From JBCCOW01 sp039025855 (lineage in GTDB: Bacteria > Planctomycetota > Phycisphaerae > Phycisphaerales > Phycisphaeraceae), in the NCBI GenBank assembly GCA_039025855.1, contig JBCCNL010000001.1:124001-188000 (forward strand): a stretch of 64,000 nt of DNA, written 5' to 3'. Below the pieces are notes generated by a model. The model was given only the letters and a program-made list of their open reading frames with translations. It was not told where the DNA came from and did not search any database. How positions within the stretch are numbered: position 1 is the stretch's first letter; every line of letters starts with the position of its first letter. A program made the position numbers and the translations under genes. This document shows, one piece after another, positions 1-8,224 of the stretch.

Positions 1-1627
1 GTGCGTTGGGCACACCCTCGGCGAAGAGCAGCGGGTTGGCGGCCTGATAGCCCTCTTCGATCAGCGGCTTGTAGTAGTCGAGCGCGTAGCTCGCGGACCC
101 GTTGGCGGAGGCGACCAGGCAGGCGGGCCGGGCTTCGGCGGGCGCATCGAGCCCGGGCAGGTCGGCCGGGTCGATCCCCGCGCGGTGCAGGGCGAGGTCG
201 GTGGCCTTGAGGGCCAGACGGGTCAGCGGGCTGAGCCTCCGGGTCTTGGCCCGGGGCATGCCGGTGTTGAGGTCTGCCGGTGCGATGGTGCCGGTCGCCC
301 ACAGCAAGTCTTGATCCGGTACGCCTTCGCAGACGATGCCCGGCAGCACCACGCCAACGCCCGTGATCGCGACGCCTTGTTGGTCTTGGCTGCCTTGGTG
401 ATCCGAATGGTGAACGGACTGGGGATCCGAGCCGGGCGCGGACTGGATCATGCCGACGTTGGCCCCGCCGAAGCCAAGCGAGCTGGAGAGGAAGTGCGGG
501 ATCGGCGTGGCCAGCTCGGGCGGCGTCCCGGTGGCGAGTTGGACGGGCTCGCCGACCTGCTCGGGCGTGACGCTGGCGGTGGTGGGGAGTCGCCCGGCAT
601 CGAGGCAGGCACGGGCGATACCCGCTTCGAGTGCGCCGCAAGCGCCGAGGGTGTGACCGATCCGGCTCTTGAGGGCCGCGACCCGCGGGCCTTGGTCGCC
701 GAAGACCTGGTGCAGGGCTTTGGCTTCCGCGGCGTCGTTGTCGCGGGTTCCGGTCGCGTGTGCCATCGCCAGGCCGATCGATGCTGTGTTGAGCTGAGCG
801 TCACGCACAGCGTCGGCCATCGCGGCCGCAGCCCCCCTGCCGTCGGGGTGGGGCTGGGTGAGGTGGTGAGCGTCGGAGGACTCGCCGATCCCGCGGATCA
901 AGGCCTGCACGCCTTGGCCACGCTGCTCAGCATGCCCAGCGCGTTCGAGCACGAACACGGCGTAACCCTCGGAGACCTGCATGCCCTGGCGGTCGGCGGC
1001 GAACGGGCGCAGCCGGTCCATCGTGACCACGCGGAGCGAGTGGAACCCCGCGACGGCGTACTCGCTCACCGGGTCGTACCCGCCACACAGGACGATGTCT
1101 GCGTCGCCGGACTCGAGGAGTGCGCGGGCGTGGCCGACCGACGAGAACGCCGATGCACACGCTGATGAGCAGGTCACGCGTGCTCCGCCGACGGGCAGGC
1201 CCTCGAGTGCGTGCTGCATGACGTGACCGGCCTGGAACCACGCGAAGACCGCGGTCGGCGATCCGCGCAGCCACGCCCCCGCGGCGTTCATGCCGTGGAG
1301 GCTGGTCCCGAGCACGGCACTGATCCGCTCCGGCGGACAGGGTGGGGCGTCGGCGTCGATGCCCGCCGCTTCGATCGCTTCGCGGGCCGCGATCGCCAGC
1401 CCGCGCGCGGCGCGTTCGTGGATCGGCAGGCCGGCGAGGCTGGCGCACTCGCCCCCGCGGATGCCCTCGTCGGCGACCTGCTCCGCCAGCTCCATGTCGC
1501 GGTAGGGGCCGAGCCCGACGCCGTCCCGGCACAGTGCCTCGACCTGCGCAGCGACGCCCGCGCCCAGCGGGCTGATGCAGCCGAACCCGGTGATCACGGG
1601 CGTGTTGCTTGGGTCTGCCTGACTCAT
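1..1627 (-). CDS. tandem beta-ketoacyl synthase (KS-KS), C-terminal part outside window
   Basis: Reading the minus strand from the ATG at 1627, a complete ketosynthase domain (residues about 10-415) is followed by a short linker and the start of a second one (GVAITGVGVVLPG, from about residue 420), which is cut by the window edge. In the first domain the catalytic Cys is C157 in SSACASA, with His near 290 in AHATGTRDND and the Lys/His motif KSRIGHTLGACG near 322-333, so it should condense acyl chains on an acyl carrier protein. Whether the second domain is active or a chain-length-factor-like partner cannot be seen. The ATG overlaps the stop of the upstream acyltransferase gene (ATGA), indicating translational coupling. 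With the ACP, dehydratase, LolA and MMPL genes nearby, this fits the chain-elongating synthase of an aryl-polyene-type pathway. Confidence 0.9.
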   Translation of the reverse strand, partial: MSQADPSNTPVITGFGCISPLGAGVAAQVEALCRDGVGLGPYRDMELAEQVADEGIRGGECASLAGLPIHERAARGLAIAAREAIEAAGIDADAPPCPPERISAVLGTSLHGMNAAGAWLRGSPTAVFAWFQAGHVMQHALEGLPVGGARVTCSSACASAFSSVGHARALLESGDADIVLCGGYDPVSEYAVAGFHSLRVVTMDRLRPFAADRQGMQVSEGYAVFVLERAGHAEQRGQGVQALIRGIGESSDAHHLTQPHPDGRGAAAAMADAVRDAQLNTASIGLAMAHATGTRDNDAAEAKALHQVFGDQGPRVAALKSRIGHTLGACGALEAGIARACLDAGRLPTTASVTPEQVGEPVQLATGTPPELATPIPHFLSSSLGFGGANVGMIQSAPGSDPQSVHHSDHQGSQDQQGVAITGVGVVLPGIVCEGVPDQDLLWATGTIAPADLNTGMPRAKTRRLSPLTRLALKATDLALHRAGIDPADLPGLDAPAEARPACLVASANGSASYALDYYKPLIEEGYQAANPLLFAEGVPNA

Positions 1628-2526
1628 GAAGGCGCGGGGTCTTTCAGTTCGTGCTGGTTCTCGATAAAGGCCCGTTGGAGCGTGTGCCATTGGCCGGGTT
1701 GACGGGCGATGATCCCGGAGAAGAACGCGGCGAGCCGGTGTCGGATCGAGTCCTTGTCGGGGTGTGGGTCGGCCTCGCTTGGACCGATGGGCCGGTCGAT
1801 ATGGAGCAGGACGCGGCCGTCGGGCTGAACGCTACAGGCAATCGGGAGGATGGGGGCACCGGTGATCTGTGCGAGCTTGGCGGGGCCGTCGGGCATCTGC
1901 ATGTGGCCGTGCAGGAAGGGGGTGGGCGTACCGGGCTGGCCGGGCATGCAGCGGTCGGCCTGGATCAGGACGGCGGCGCCACGGCACAGCGCGTCGCGGA
2001 GCTGCATCCATGTCTCCAATCCGCCCTCGACCCGCGCTTCGGTCAGACGCAGCCGCCGGTGCAGCTCGCTACGCATCCGGTCAAACCCGCTGTCCTCGTC
2101 GCTCTGGAACAGGATGTGTGTCTCCGGCACCCGCTCGGCGACGGCCACGGCACCCACCTCGAAGTTGCCCACGTGGCAGGTCGCGATGATCAGGCCACGC
2201 TCCATCTGGAGCGCCGCCTCGAAGTGGTCTCGGCCCTCGATGTCCGCGACGCGGCCGAGCATCTGAGCGGGGTCCATGACCCGGGCCTGTGCGAGATCGC
2301 CAACGAACCGCAGAAACTCGCAGACCACGGACCGCCCGTAGCGCGCGAGTGCCGCGTCGTCGGCGTCCGGCCCGAGCACCCAGCGCCCGTTGCTCTTGCA
2401 GACACGCCTGAGGTAGCCGGAGCCGAACCAGGCGATCGCCGCTAAGGCGTCGCGGTGCCGGACCAGCCAGCCCGGCCGAAGCGCGACGGCACTGAACAGG
2501 AGCTTGAGAGTAAGGCGGTGAAGCAT
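1624..2526 (-). CDS. LpxL/HtrB-like lysophospholipid acyltransferase
   Basis: A 300-residue protein of the lauroyl/myristoyl acyltransferase family, which moves acyl chains from carrier protein or CoA onto a lipid at the inner membrane. The family HX4(D/E) motif is seen as HVGNFE around residue 118. A hydrophobic N-terminal stretch (about residues 5-35) would anchor it. A later Asp/Arg-containing patch (ADRCMPGQPG) matches the substrate-side motif of the family. It lies 15 bases after the LolA-like gene and its TGA overlaps the ATG of the ketosynthase gene. In aryl-polyene loci an enzyme of this type attaches the polyene to a membrane glycerolipid, and I infer a similar role here. Confidence 0.85.
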   Translation of the reverse strand: MLHRLTLKLLFSAVALRPGWLVRHRDALAAIAWFGSGYLRRVCKSNGRWVLGPDADDAALARYGRSVVCEFLRFVGDLAQARVMDPAQMLGRVADIEGRDHFEAALQMERGLIIATCHVGNFEVGAVAVAERVPETHILFQSDEDSGFDRMRSELHRRLRLTEARVEGGLETWMQLRDALCRGAAVLIQADRCMPGQPGTPTPFLHGHMQMPDGPAKLAQITGAPILPIACSVQPDGRVLLHIDRPIGPSEADPHPDKDSIRHRLAAFFSGIIARQPGQWHTLQRAFIENQHELKDPAPS

Positions 2527-2541
2527 GGTGCGGTCTGTCGT

Positions 2542-3282
2542 TCAGCGGCGGTTGTCCTGCTCGGAGTTCCCCTCCGGGTACTCGACGCGTGCATCGTCCG
2601 GCACGTCCAACGCGATCTCAGTGTCCGCCACCGTCTGGTTGATACGCACCTGCGAGAACTCCATATCGGTCCGGTCACCCGCCGCATCGGTGGACGAGGC
2701 GCTGACGATCAGTCCCAGCATCGGGTCGAATCCCAGCGTGAGCGACTGCATGTGTTCGCGGACCGACTCACGGGGCTCGAGCGCGAGCGTGACCCGGCCG
2801 CTGCGTGGATCGGTCGACAGATCGGCAAGCCGGAAGTCCCTGGCGAGCGCTTCGGGGTCGGGTCGGCCCGTGGTCATCGCCATGCCGTTGGGGGGGATGC
2901 GGTAGACCTCGAGCACGTTGTCATCGGGGTAGTAGATGTGCATCTGCGTGGCGTTGAAATGCATCTCGACGGGCGACGGCGTGGTGAGCGACAAGCGTGC
3001 GGCCTCGCCCTTGGCGACGAAGCGGCCTCGCGAGACGACCGGCTCATCGAGCAGCAGGCTGGTGCGCTTCTGCGTGAACACGGCGCGGACCGACTCGGGC
3101 TTCGGCGACTGATCCAGCAACTGGCCGAGCTGCTTCCAACGCTCGGCCTCGGATGTTTCGTCGGGCTGGCTGGCGGACTCGGCGACGGCCGGCGCGGGGC
3201 AAGCGAGGATGACCGCCAGCATCAGGCAGCACCGGGCGGCCAGCGAGGTGACATATGTCCAGACTGAGACGGAGCAACGCAC
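2542..3282 (-). CDS. LolA-like outer-membrane lipoprotein carrier
   Basis: A 246-residue secreted protein. Residues 1-35 form a signal peptide ending in APAVAES. The rest matches the LolA fold: a start such as ESVRAVFTQKRTS, a region reading MEMHFNATQMHIYYPDDN-like strands, and a C-terminal beta pattern (MEFSQVRINQTV). LolA binds acyl chains in a hydrophobic half-barrel and ferries them across the periplasm. Dedicated LolA paralogues are a hallmark of aryl-polyene clusters, where they probably help carry the lipid product. The gene lies 7 bases after the FabZ-like gene and 15 bases before the acyltransferase gene. Confidence 0.85.
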   Translation of the reverse strand: MRCSVSVWTYVTSLAARCCLMLAVILACPAPAVAESASQPDETSEAERWKQLGQLLDQSPKPESVRAVFTQKRTSLLLDEPVVSRGRFVAKGEAARLSLTTPSPVEMHFNATQMHIYYPDDNVLEVYRIPPNGMAMTTGRPDPEALARDFRLADLSTDPRSGRVTLALEPRESVREHMQSLTLGFDPMLGLIVSASSTDAAGDRTDMEFSQVRINQTVADTEIALDVPDDARVEYPEGNSEQDNRR

Positions 3283-3289
3283 GGCCGAT

Positions 3290-3751
3290 TCAACCCTTGA
3301 GCACGTTGGTGAGGAGGATCTCGCCGCGGGCGATCAGCCGACCATCGACGTGTGCGGCGACGAGAAACGTGGTGATGCCGGCCGTGTCGCCTTGGGTCTC
3401 GGAGGACAAGTCGATCCGGGCGGGCGGGACGACCGGTCGCTTGAGGACGACGTCCGCCTTGACGATCCCGGCCTGCACCGGCTCGGCACCCGGCTCGGCG
3501 TCAAAGTGGATCAGCCCGCTGAACTGCGCGAGTGCTTCGATCAGCAGCACGCCGGGCACGATCGGTCGGCCCGGGAAGTGGTCCTTAAAGAACGGCTCGT
3601 CGCCGCGGACCCGCCAGTGGCCCTTACCGTGGGTCGTCCCGTCCGGCGTCGATCCGCACTCATCGACGGCGGTTACAAAGCGGAAGCCGTCGCCGTGCGG
3701 CAGCGACGTCGGCGTGGGCAAATCCTGAGTGTTTCGCGTCTCTCCGGGCAC
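3290..3751 (-). CDS. FabZ/FabA-like 3-hydroxyacyl-ACP dehydratase
   Basis: A 153-residue single hot-dog-fold protein. The signature DHFPGRPIVPGVLLIEALAQ (residues about 57-76) carries the catalytic His and the acidic residue of the FabZ family, so it should dehydrate 3-hydroxyacyl-ACP to the enoyl form. The start is a GTG at 3751; no internal ATG is available before the conserved core. A TATAGT-like box lies only about 8 bases upstream, so the transcript could be leaderless. It heads the second minus-strand operon, which runs into LolA-like, acyltransferase and ketosynthase genes. Repeated dehydration without reduction would give a conjugated polyene. Confidence 0.88.
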   Translation of the reverse strand: MPGETRNTQDLPTPTSLPHGDGFRFVTAVDECGSTPDGTTHGKGHWRVRGDEPFFKDHFPGRPIVPGVLLIEALAQFSGLIHFDAEPGAEPVQAGIVKADVVLKRPVVPPARIDLSSETQGDTAGITTFLVAAHVDGRLIARGEILLTNVLKG

Positions 3752-3863
3752 GATTTAGACTATAGCAGCAGGCGTTGTTAGACTGCCTCTGATGTCGTTT
3801 GGCCGCGGCGGTACCACCGCCGGCCGCTTTCACCTCGCACAACTTTCGCCTTGGGGATTACCT

Positions 3864-4283
3864 ATGACTCGCGTCCTTCCGCTGCTTCTGGTTGCCACGC
3901 TCTGCCTGTCTGTCGCCGCCTGCCAATCCAGCGGTGTCAAGGGCACGCCGATGATTGAGCCCGCACCCGTGGACATCACGGGCCTGGATAAAGACAAGGT
4001 CTCGAAGGCGGTCTTCGCCGCCGTCGAATCACGCGGCTTTATCTTCGAAAGCGGCACATCGACTTCCATGCAGGTCGGCTGGGCCCGCGGCAAGTACACC
4101 GCAACCTGGGAGATCGATTTTGCGGGCGACGAGGTCATCCTCAGCTACGTCGATAGCCAGGAGCTGTCGTACAACGAAGACGCCGAGGGCAACCCGTTCA
4201 TCCACCGGACCTACAACACCTGGACCACCAACCTGCGGAGCGACATCGCCCGTGAGGTCGGCAAGCTGCGGTTCAGCAGCTGA
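3864..4283 (+). CDS. small lipoprotein of unknown function
   Basis: A 139-residue protein starting at the ATG at 3864, chosen because the signal peptide begins there (TRVLPLLLVATLC) and ends in a lipobox VAAC with the Cys at residue 20. The mature part is mixed alpha/beta with a WARGKYTATWEIDF stretch and many charged residues, and no family was recognised. It is the only plus-strand gene inside the polyene-lipid region and splits it into two minus-strand groups. It is divergent from the FabZ-like gene (112-base gap) and convergent with the methyltransferase gene. It may be an envelope accessory protein of the pathway or an unrelated insertion. Confidence 0.75.
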   Translation: MTRVLPLLLVATLCLSVAACQSSGVKGTPMIEPAPVDITGLDKDKVSKAVFAAVESRGFIFESGTSTSMQVGWARGKYTATWEIDFAGDEVILSYVDSQELSYNEDAEGNPFIHRTYNTWTTNLRSDIAREVGKLRFSS

Positions 4284-4313
4284 GGCAATCACCGAGCCGT
4301 CCGGGGTTGACGG

Positions 4314-4338
4314 GCCCAAACCGTCTTAGGGTTTGGGC
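4314..4338. terminator. inverted repeat between convergent genes
   Basis: GCCCAAACC (4314-4322) and GGTTTGGGC (4330-4338) form a perfect 9-bp stem with a 7-base loop. It lies between the stop of the lipoprotein gene and the last codons of the convergent methyltransferase gene, which share the right arm. There is no long T-run on either side, so termination is an inference from position and stem strength. Confidence 0.45.
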
Positions 4339-5120
4339 TTGGTGCCCAGGTACTCCTTGAAGACGCTGAGCGTACTGTTGCAGCGCACGTCCTCGAAGCC
4401 GGCCTCACGCATCGCGTTCATGATGGCCTCGGAGTCGATGCAGGTCTGGATCGTGTCCCAGTAGTAGCGCCAGAGCGTGCCGACCTCTTTGCGCTCGCCG
4501 GTGAGCCGGGCCAGGAGCGGAACGACCCGCCGGATGTAGAGCCCACCGAGCCAGCCGGTCAGTCGGCCGCGCGGCTTGGTGATCTCCATCAGGCAGACCT
4601 GGCCGCCGGGCTTGAGCACCCGCAGGTATTCGCCGAACGCCTGCTCCAGGCTGCTGAGGTGCCGCAGCGCGTACCCCATCGTGACCAGGTCGAACCGGTC
4701 GTCGTCTAGCGGGATCGACTCGGCGTAGCCCTCGATGACCTCGACGTCGAGCTTCTGCTTCGCCTCGGCGAGCATGCCCGGTGAGGGGTCGAGCCCGACA
4801 AGGACGCCGCCGGGCAGGTTCAGCTTCTGGATCTCGACCGCCACCAGCCCCGTCCCCATCGCGACATCCAGCACGTCGTCGCCGGGCTTGAGCCCCATGC
4901 GTCTGAGCACCCGCCTGCGGTACCACGGCCCGACGCCCAGCCCTGTCAACGCCTCGGCCTTGTCGTAGCCCGCCGCCCCGGCGTCGAACATCTCACGCGT
5001 CCGGTCACGGCGCTGCGCTTCACTCTCGTAGTAGCGCTCCAGGCCCGCACCCTCCACCAGCGGGGTGTCGGCACCACCGATGGTGGACTCGCTCGGCAGG
5101 CTCGGTGCGGTGCTCGGCAT
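4326..5120 (-). CDS. UbiE/MenG-like SAM-dependent methyltransferase
   Basis: A protein of about 264 residues. The class I methyltransferase core begins near residue 80 with DVLDVAMGTGLVAVEI (SAM-binding motif I) and includes GLDPSPGMLAEA and the post-motif LRVLKPGGQVCLMEITKP, which is typical of UbiE-like enzymes. The ATG at 5120 overlaps the TGA of the glycosyltransferase gene; a GTG one codon upstream (5123) is an alternative start. Aryl-polyene clusters often contain a methyltransferase acting on the aromatic head group, so this enzyme may methylate the head group. Ubiquinone or menaquinone methylation is a less likely alternative given the neighbours. Confidence 0.85.
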   Translation of the reverse strand: MPSTAPSLPSESTIGGADTPLVEGAGLERYYESEAQRRDRTREMFDAGAAGYDKAEALTGLGVGPWYRRRVLRRMGLKPGDDVLDVAMGTGLVAVEIQKLNLPGGVLVGLDPSPGMLAEAKQKLDVEVIEGYAESIPLDDDRFDLVTMGYALRHLSSLEQAFGEYLRVLKPGGQVCLMEITKPRGRLTGWLGGLYIRRVVPLLARLTGERKEVGTLWRYYWDTIQTCIDSEAIMNAMREAGFEDVRCNSTLSVFKEYLGTKPKP

Positions 5121-6445
5121 CACGCCACCCCCGCGGGGCTCGTGGCTGGTCGGTGATCGACACGCGTCAGGGCCAACGCCCGGTGGTGCAGCGTGGTCTG
5201 AGCGAACAGCACCGTGACGAACGGGACCATGCCCGTCAGCGCCGCACCCGTCGGCCGCAGCAGGATGCCCATGAAGACAGCCAGAACCGAGACGCCGGCG
5301 ATCACCCAGGCGTCGCCCCGGTTCGAGGCTTCCGGCACCCGGTCGACCCCCAACAGCCAGCCCGGCCGAAACACCGCGAGCATCACACAGACCGCAGCGA
5401 CCCAGAGGTGCAGCGCGAGCTCCTGCAGCTGGCCGTAGCTGTTATGGATCAGCGGATAGAACGCGGTGCCCTGCGATAGAACGCCCAGCGAGCCCAGCAA
5501 GAGGAACATGAACGACGCGGCGGGCAGCGGCTGGTAGCCGAGTCGCAGGCGTCGCCACAGCGCGATCACGATGAGGCTGAGCGTGCCACCGACGAGGAAG
5601 GCCGGGTGCCAGCGCGGCTCGGGCTCAAGCCCCATCCGGACCAGCCCGACGATCAGGAACACCGACAGCGGCAGGTAGAGCAGTTGGTGCCGCAGCCACT
5701 TGTTCAGGAAGACCGCGGGCCGCGGATGGTCCTTGAGAACTGCAGCGTGCATCGCCAGGCTGTGCAGCGAGTCGCGGAGCGGTTTGAAGTGGCTGATCCG
5801 CTGGGCTCTGGGCGAGTAGTGCGAGTCGATCGGCACCGTGGTCACGCCGACGCCAGCCCTCCCGGCACGGATGAGCACCTCGGTCTCGAAAGCGAACCGA
5901 GAGAACACGCAGTCCAGCTTCTCGACGACGGCGAGCGGGTAGACACGGAAGCCGGTCTGCGAATCGCTGACCCGGACGCCGGACTGCAAGGAGATCAGAC
6001 GGTTCGACACACGCCGGCCCACGGTCGATCGCCACGGCGTGCCGCCCTCCGCCTTGGCAGGGCGCTCGCCCAGGATTAGGTCCCCGGGGTACCGGACCGC
6101 GGCGTCCCACAGCAGGCCGATCTGCTGTGGGTCGTGCTGGCCGTCGGCATCGAGCGTGATGGCGTGGGAGTAGCCCAGCGCCCGGGCCCGGTCGAACCCG
6201 GTCATCAACGCCGCGGCCTTGCCCCGGTTGGCCGGGTGCTTCTCCAGGTGGAGCGAGGCGTCCGGATCGTCGGCTCGCAATTGGGCCAGCGTCTGATCCG
6301 TGCCGTCGGTGCTCCCGTCGTCCACCACGATGCAGGCCCAGCCCGCGTCGAGCACCGCCCGGGCGATCGTGCAGACGGTCGAGCCGTTCTGGTAGGTCGG
6401 CACAACGATGACCGGTCGGATCGCGGTGTCAGTGGCGGGTGGCAT
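5120..6445 (-). CDS. family 2 glycosyltransferase with C-terminal membrane segments
   Basis: A 441-residue protein. Residues about 10-230 are a GT2 (GT-A fold) domain of the dolichyl-phosphate mannosyltransferase/polyprenyl-transferase type: VIVVPTYQNGSTV at the start, VVDDGSTDGT for nucleotide binding, and LDADGQHD as the metal-binding DXD region. The C-terminal half has several hydrophobic segments (for example LPLSVFLIVGLVRMG, LSLIVIALWRR, FMFLLLGSLGVLS and FMGILLRPTGAAL), suggesting membrane anchoring. Aryl-polyene clusters encode a GT2 domain fused to an acyltransferase; here the two activities sit on separate genes. The stop overlaps the methyltransferase start and the gap to the ACP gene is 32 bases. 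Confidence 0.87.
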   Translation of the reverse strand: MPPATDTAIRPVIVVPTYQNGSTVCTIARAVLDAGWACIVVDDGSTDGTDQTLAQLRADDPDASLHLEKHPANRGKAAALMTGFDRARALGYSHAITLDADGQHDPQQIGLLWDAAVRYPGDLILGERPAKAEGGTPWRSTVGRRVSNRLISLQSGVRVSDSQTGFRVYPLAVVEKLDCVFSRFAFETEVLIRAGRAGVGVTTVPIDSHYSPRAQRISHFKPLRDSLHSLAMHAAVLKDHPRPAVFLNKWLRHQLLYLPLSVFLIVGLVRMGLEPEPRWHPAFLVGGTLSLIVIALWRRLRLGYQPLPAASFMFLLLGSLGVLSQGTAFYPLIHNSYGQLQELALHLWVAAVCVMLAVFRPGWLLGVDRVPEASNRGDAWVIAGVSVLAVFMGILLRPTGAALTGMVPFVTVLFAQTTLHHRALALTRVDHRPATSPAGVA

Positions 6446-6477
6446 GGGGTGGAGTTGAGGGTGGGGCGGGGTTGTAG

Positions 6478-6738
6478 TTAGGCCATCCGGGTCTGGAGAT
6501 AGGTCGCCAGCGTTCGGAGGTCACGCATCGTCTCAGGCCCCATCTCGTCGGGACTGAGCTTGATGCCGTACTTCTTTTCAATGCTGGTGATAAGCATGAG
6601 GTAGTCCAGCGAGTCGAACCCGATGTCCTCGGAAGCGAACGAAGTGGTTGGGGTCAGCTCGACGTCGCCGAGCTTCAGGTCCCGCCGGATGATCTCGATC
6701 AGAGCCCCCTCCAGTTCCTCAACATTCACCACTTTCAT
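6478..6738 (-). CDS. acyl carrier protein
   Basis: An 86-residue acidic, helical protein. The phosphopantetheine attachment site is the Ser in GFDSLDYL (Ser about residue 43), at the start of helix II as in all ACPs. It is distinct from a housekeeping ACP in having DYL after the DSL motif, as in many specialised polyene and lipid-pathway carriers. A GGAGG lies immediately upstream of the ATG. It is sandwiched between an acyltransferase and a glycosyltransferase gene and is expected to carry the growing chain for the tandem ketosynthase. Confidence 0.93.
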   Translation of the reverse strand: MKVVNVEELEGALIEIIRRDLKLGDVELTPTTSFASEDIGFDSLDYLMLITSIEKKYGIKLSPDEMGPETMRDLRTLATYLQTRMA

Positions 6739-6765
6739 GGCCTCCGACTATACCAGTGCAAGGGC

Positions 6766-7452
6766 CTACTCGCGATAGGCGTGGCGGCGTCGCGTCGCGC
6801 ACTGATCCTCGGGAATCCCCATCTCCTCGAGCAGGTCCCGGTGCAGGCCGCGGATGCGGTCGGCCAGCTCGGCTTCGTACCGCCGGAGGCCCTCGGGGCC
6901 GGACCGTTTGTCCGGCGGCGGCATCGGTTCGCCAAAAGCAATCCCGTAGCGGGCCTGGTTCGGAAACCATGCGCTCCAACGTGCAAAGGTCAGCGAGTCC
7001 TCGATCGCACAGGGGATCATCGGGGCCTTGCCCAGCCGGGCGATCCCGCCGATCCCTGGCACGAGGCTCCCGCCGTGCAGCACCGACTTGTCCTGAAAAC
7101 TCAGCGCCCCCTCAGGGAAGACACCCACGCTCCGGCCCTGCTTCAGCCGCGCCACAATGTCACGCACCGTCTTCGGGTCCGGCTTCGACTGATCCAACGG
7201 CATCGCATTACACATCCGATACAGCCAGCCCGCACGGGAGTTGATGATCTCCGTCGTCGAAACGAAGTCGATCTTGACCGGCATGTAGTACATCAGGATC
7301 GCGATGTCGTAAGGGCTCGTGTGGTTCGAGGCCACCATCAGCGGTCCCTCGAGACCCTTGAGGTGATCGAGACCCAACGCCGTCGGCTTGTGGCAGATCA
7401 CGAAACCGGGCCAACAGATTCCGTAAACGACGTTGTAAAAAAGATCGGACAT
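6766..7452 (-). CDS. PlsC-like 1-acylglycerol-3-phosphate acyltransferase
   Basis: A 228-residue protein of the PlsC acyltransferase family. Motif I is NHTSPYD (HX4D) near residue 43. Motif III is seen as VFPEGALSFQDK near residue 112, and a PMIPCAIEDS motif IV follows. It would transfer an acyl group to a glycerolipid or a related alcohol on the inner membrane. It is one of two adjacent PlsC-like genes, 4 bases after the other one, and 27 bases before the ACP gene. Substrate specificity cannot be read from sequence; its location suggests it acts in the polyene-lipid pathway. Confidence 0.87.
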   Translation of the reverse strand: MSDLFYNVVYGICWPGFVICHKPTALGLDHLKGLEGPLMVASNHTSPYDIAILMYYMPVKIDFVSTTEIINSRAGWLYRMCNAMPLDQSKPDPKTVRDIVARLKQGRSVGVFPEGALSFQDKSVLHGGSLVPGIGGIARLGKAPMIPCAIEDSLTFARWSAWFPNQARYGIAFGEPMPPPDKRSGPEGLRRYEAELADRIRGLHRDLLEEMGIPEDQCATRRRHAYRE

Positions 7453-7456
7453 CGGT

Positions 7457-8224
7457 CTAGGTCTGAGCCGTGGCGTGGGGTGGGTGGAGAGCGCTACCCG
7501 CTGCGGCGTGGGGATCGACTTTAACGAGACTGGGGTCGTCCGGCTCGCCGGGGCTCAGGTCGTGGCGGTCGTCCACGCCGTCGAACTGGAGCAGCCGCTT
7601 GTACATCGCCGGGTAGGACGCGCGGAGCCGATCGCCGAGGGCTCGGCGTTGTTCACGACGCCCGCGGTGGTCGTTGTGCAGCGGTTCGGGGTGGATCGGC
7701 TCACCGACCGCGACATGGACCGCCGCGTGCCGGAACGGCCGCCAGGTCGTAGCCCGGTTCATGGCGTGTGTCCCGATGAGCGCGATCGGGATGATCGGCA
7801 CCTGGCCGTGCATCGCGAGGAAGCACGCCCCCTGCTTGATCGGGCCGCCGCGCATGGCCGAGTACTGGCGACGCGACACCCCGGCCTCGGGGAACACGCC
7901 AACGCGTTCACCCTCCGCCAACAGCTCAAGCCCGCGGCGCAGCGCCGGCCGTGGGTAGCCCTGCCGATGGACCGGGAACGCCCGAACCGCACGAAGCGCC
8001 CAGGCCAGCAGGCGGGACTTGTAGAACTCAGTCCGCGCCATCCACCGCACCTCGTCGCGTAGCAGGATGCCGAGGACCAGCGGGTCCAGGTGCGAGATGT
8101 GCGTCGGCGCGATGATGCAAGGCCCGTCGACCCCGAGGTGCTCCGGGTTCAGGATGGTCGTGGGCATCGTGCACCACGTGATCGGCTTCACCAGCCAGCG
8201 TGCGGTTTGATAAGCCAGGGTCAT
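7457..8224 (-). CDS. second PlsC-like acyltransferase
   Basis: A 255-residue protein starting at the ATG at 8224, which overlaps the TGA of the exporter gene (ATGA). The open frame extends far upstream, but that part is antisense-like overlap with the exporter and lacks family similarity. Motif I is THISHLD (HX4D) near residue 42, the glycerol-phosphate motif is VFPEAGVSRRQ near residue 107, and PIIPIALIGTHAM is motif IV. The C-terminal 60 residues are Pro/Asp/His-rich and probably disordered. It pairs with the downstream PlsC-like gene. Confidence 0.86.
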   Translation of the reverse strand: MTLAYQTARWLVKPITWCTMPTTILNPEHLGVDGPCIIAPTHISHLDPLVLGILLRDEVRWMARTEFYKSRLLAWALRAVRAFPVHRQGYPRPALRRGLELLAEGERVGVFPEAGVSRRQYSAMRGGPIKQGACFLAMHGQVPIIPIALIGTHAMNRATTWRPFRHAAVHVAVGEPIHPEPLHNDHRGRREQRRALGDRLRASYPAMYKRLLQFDGVDDRHDLSPGEPDDPSLVKVDPHAAAGSALHPPHATAQT

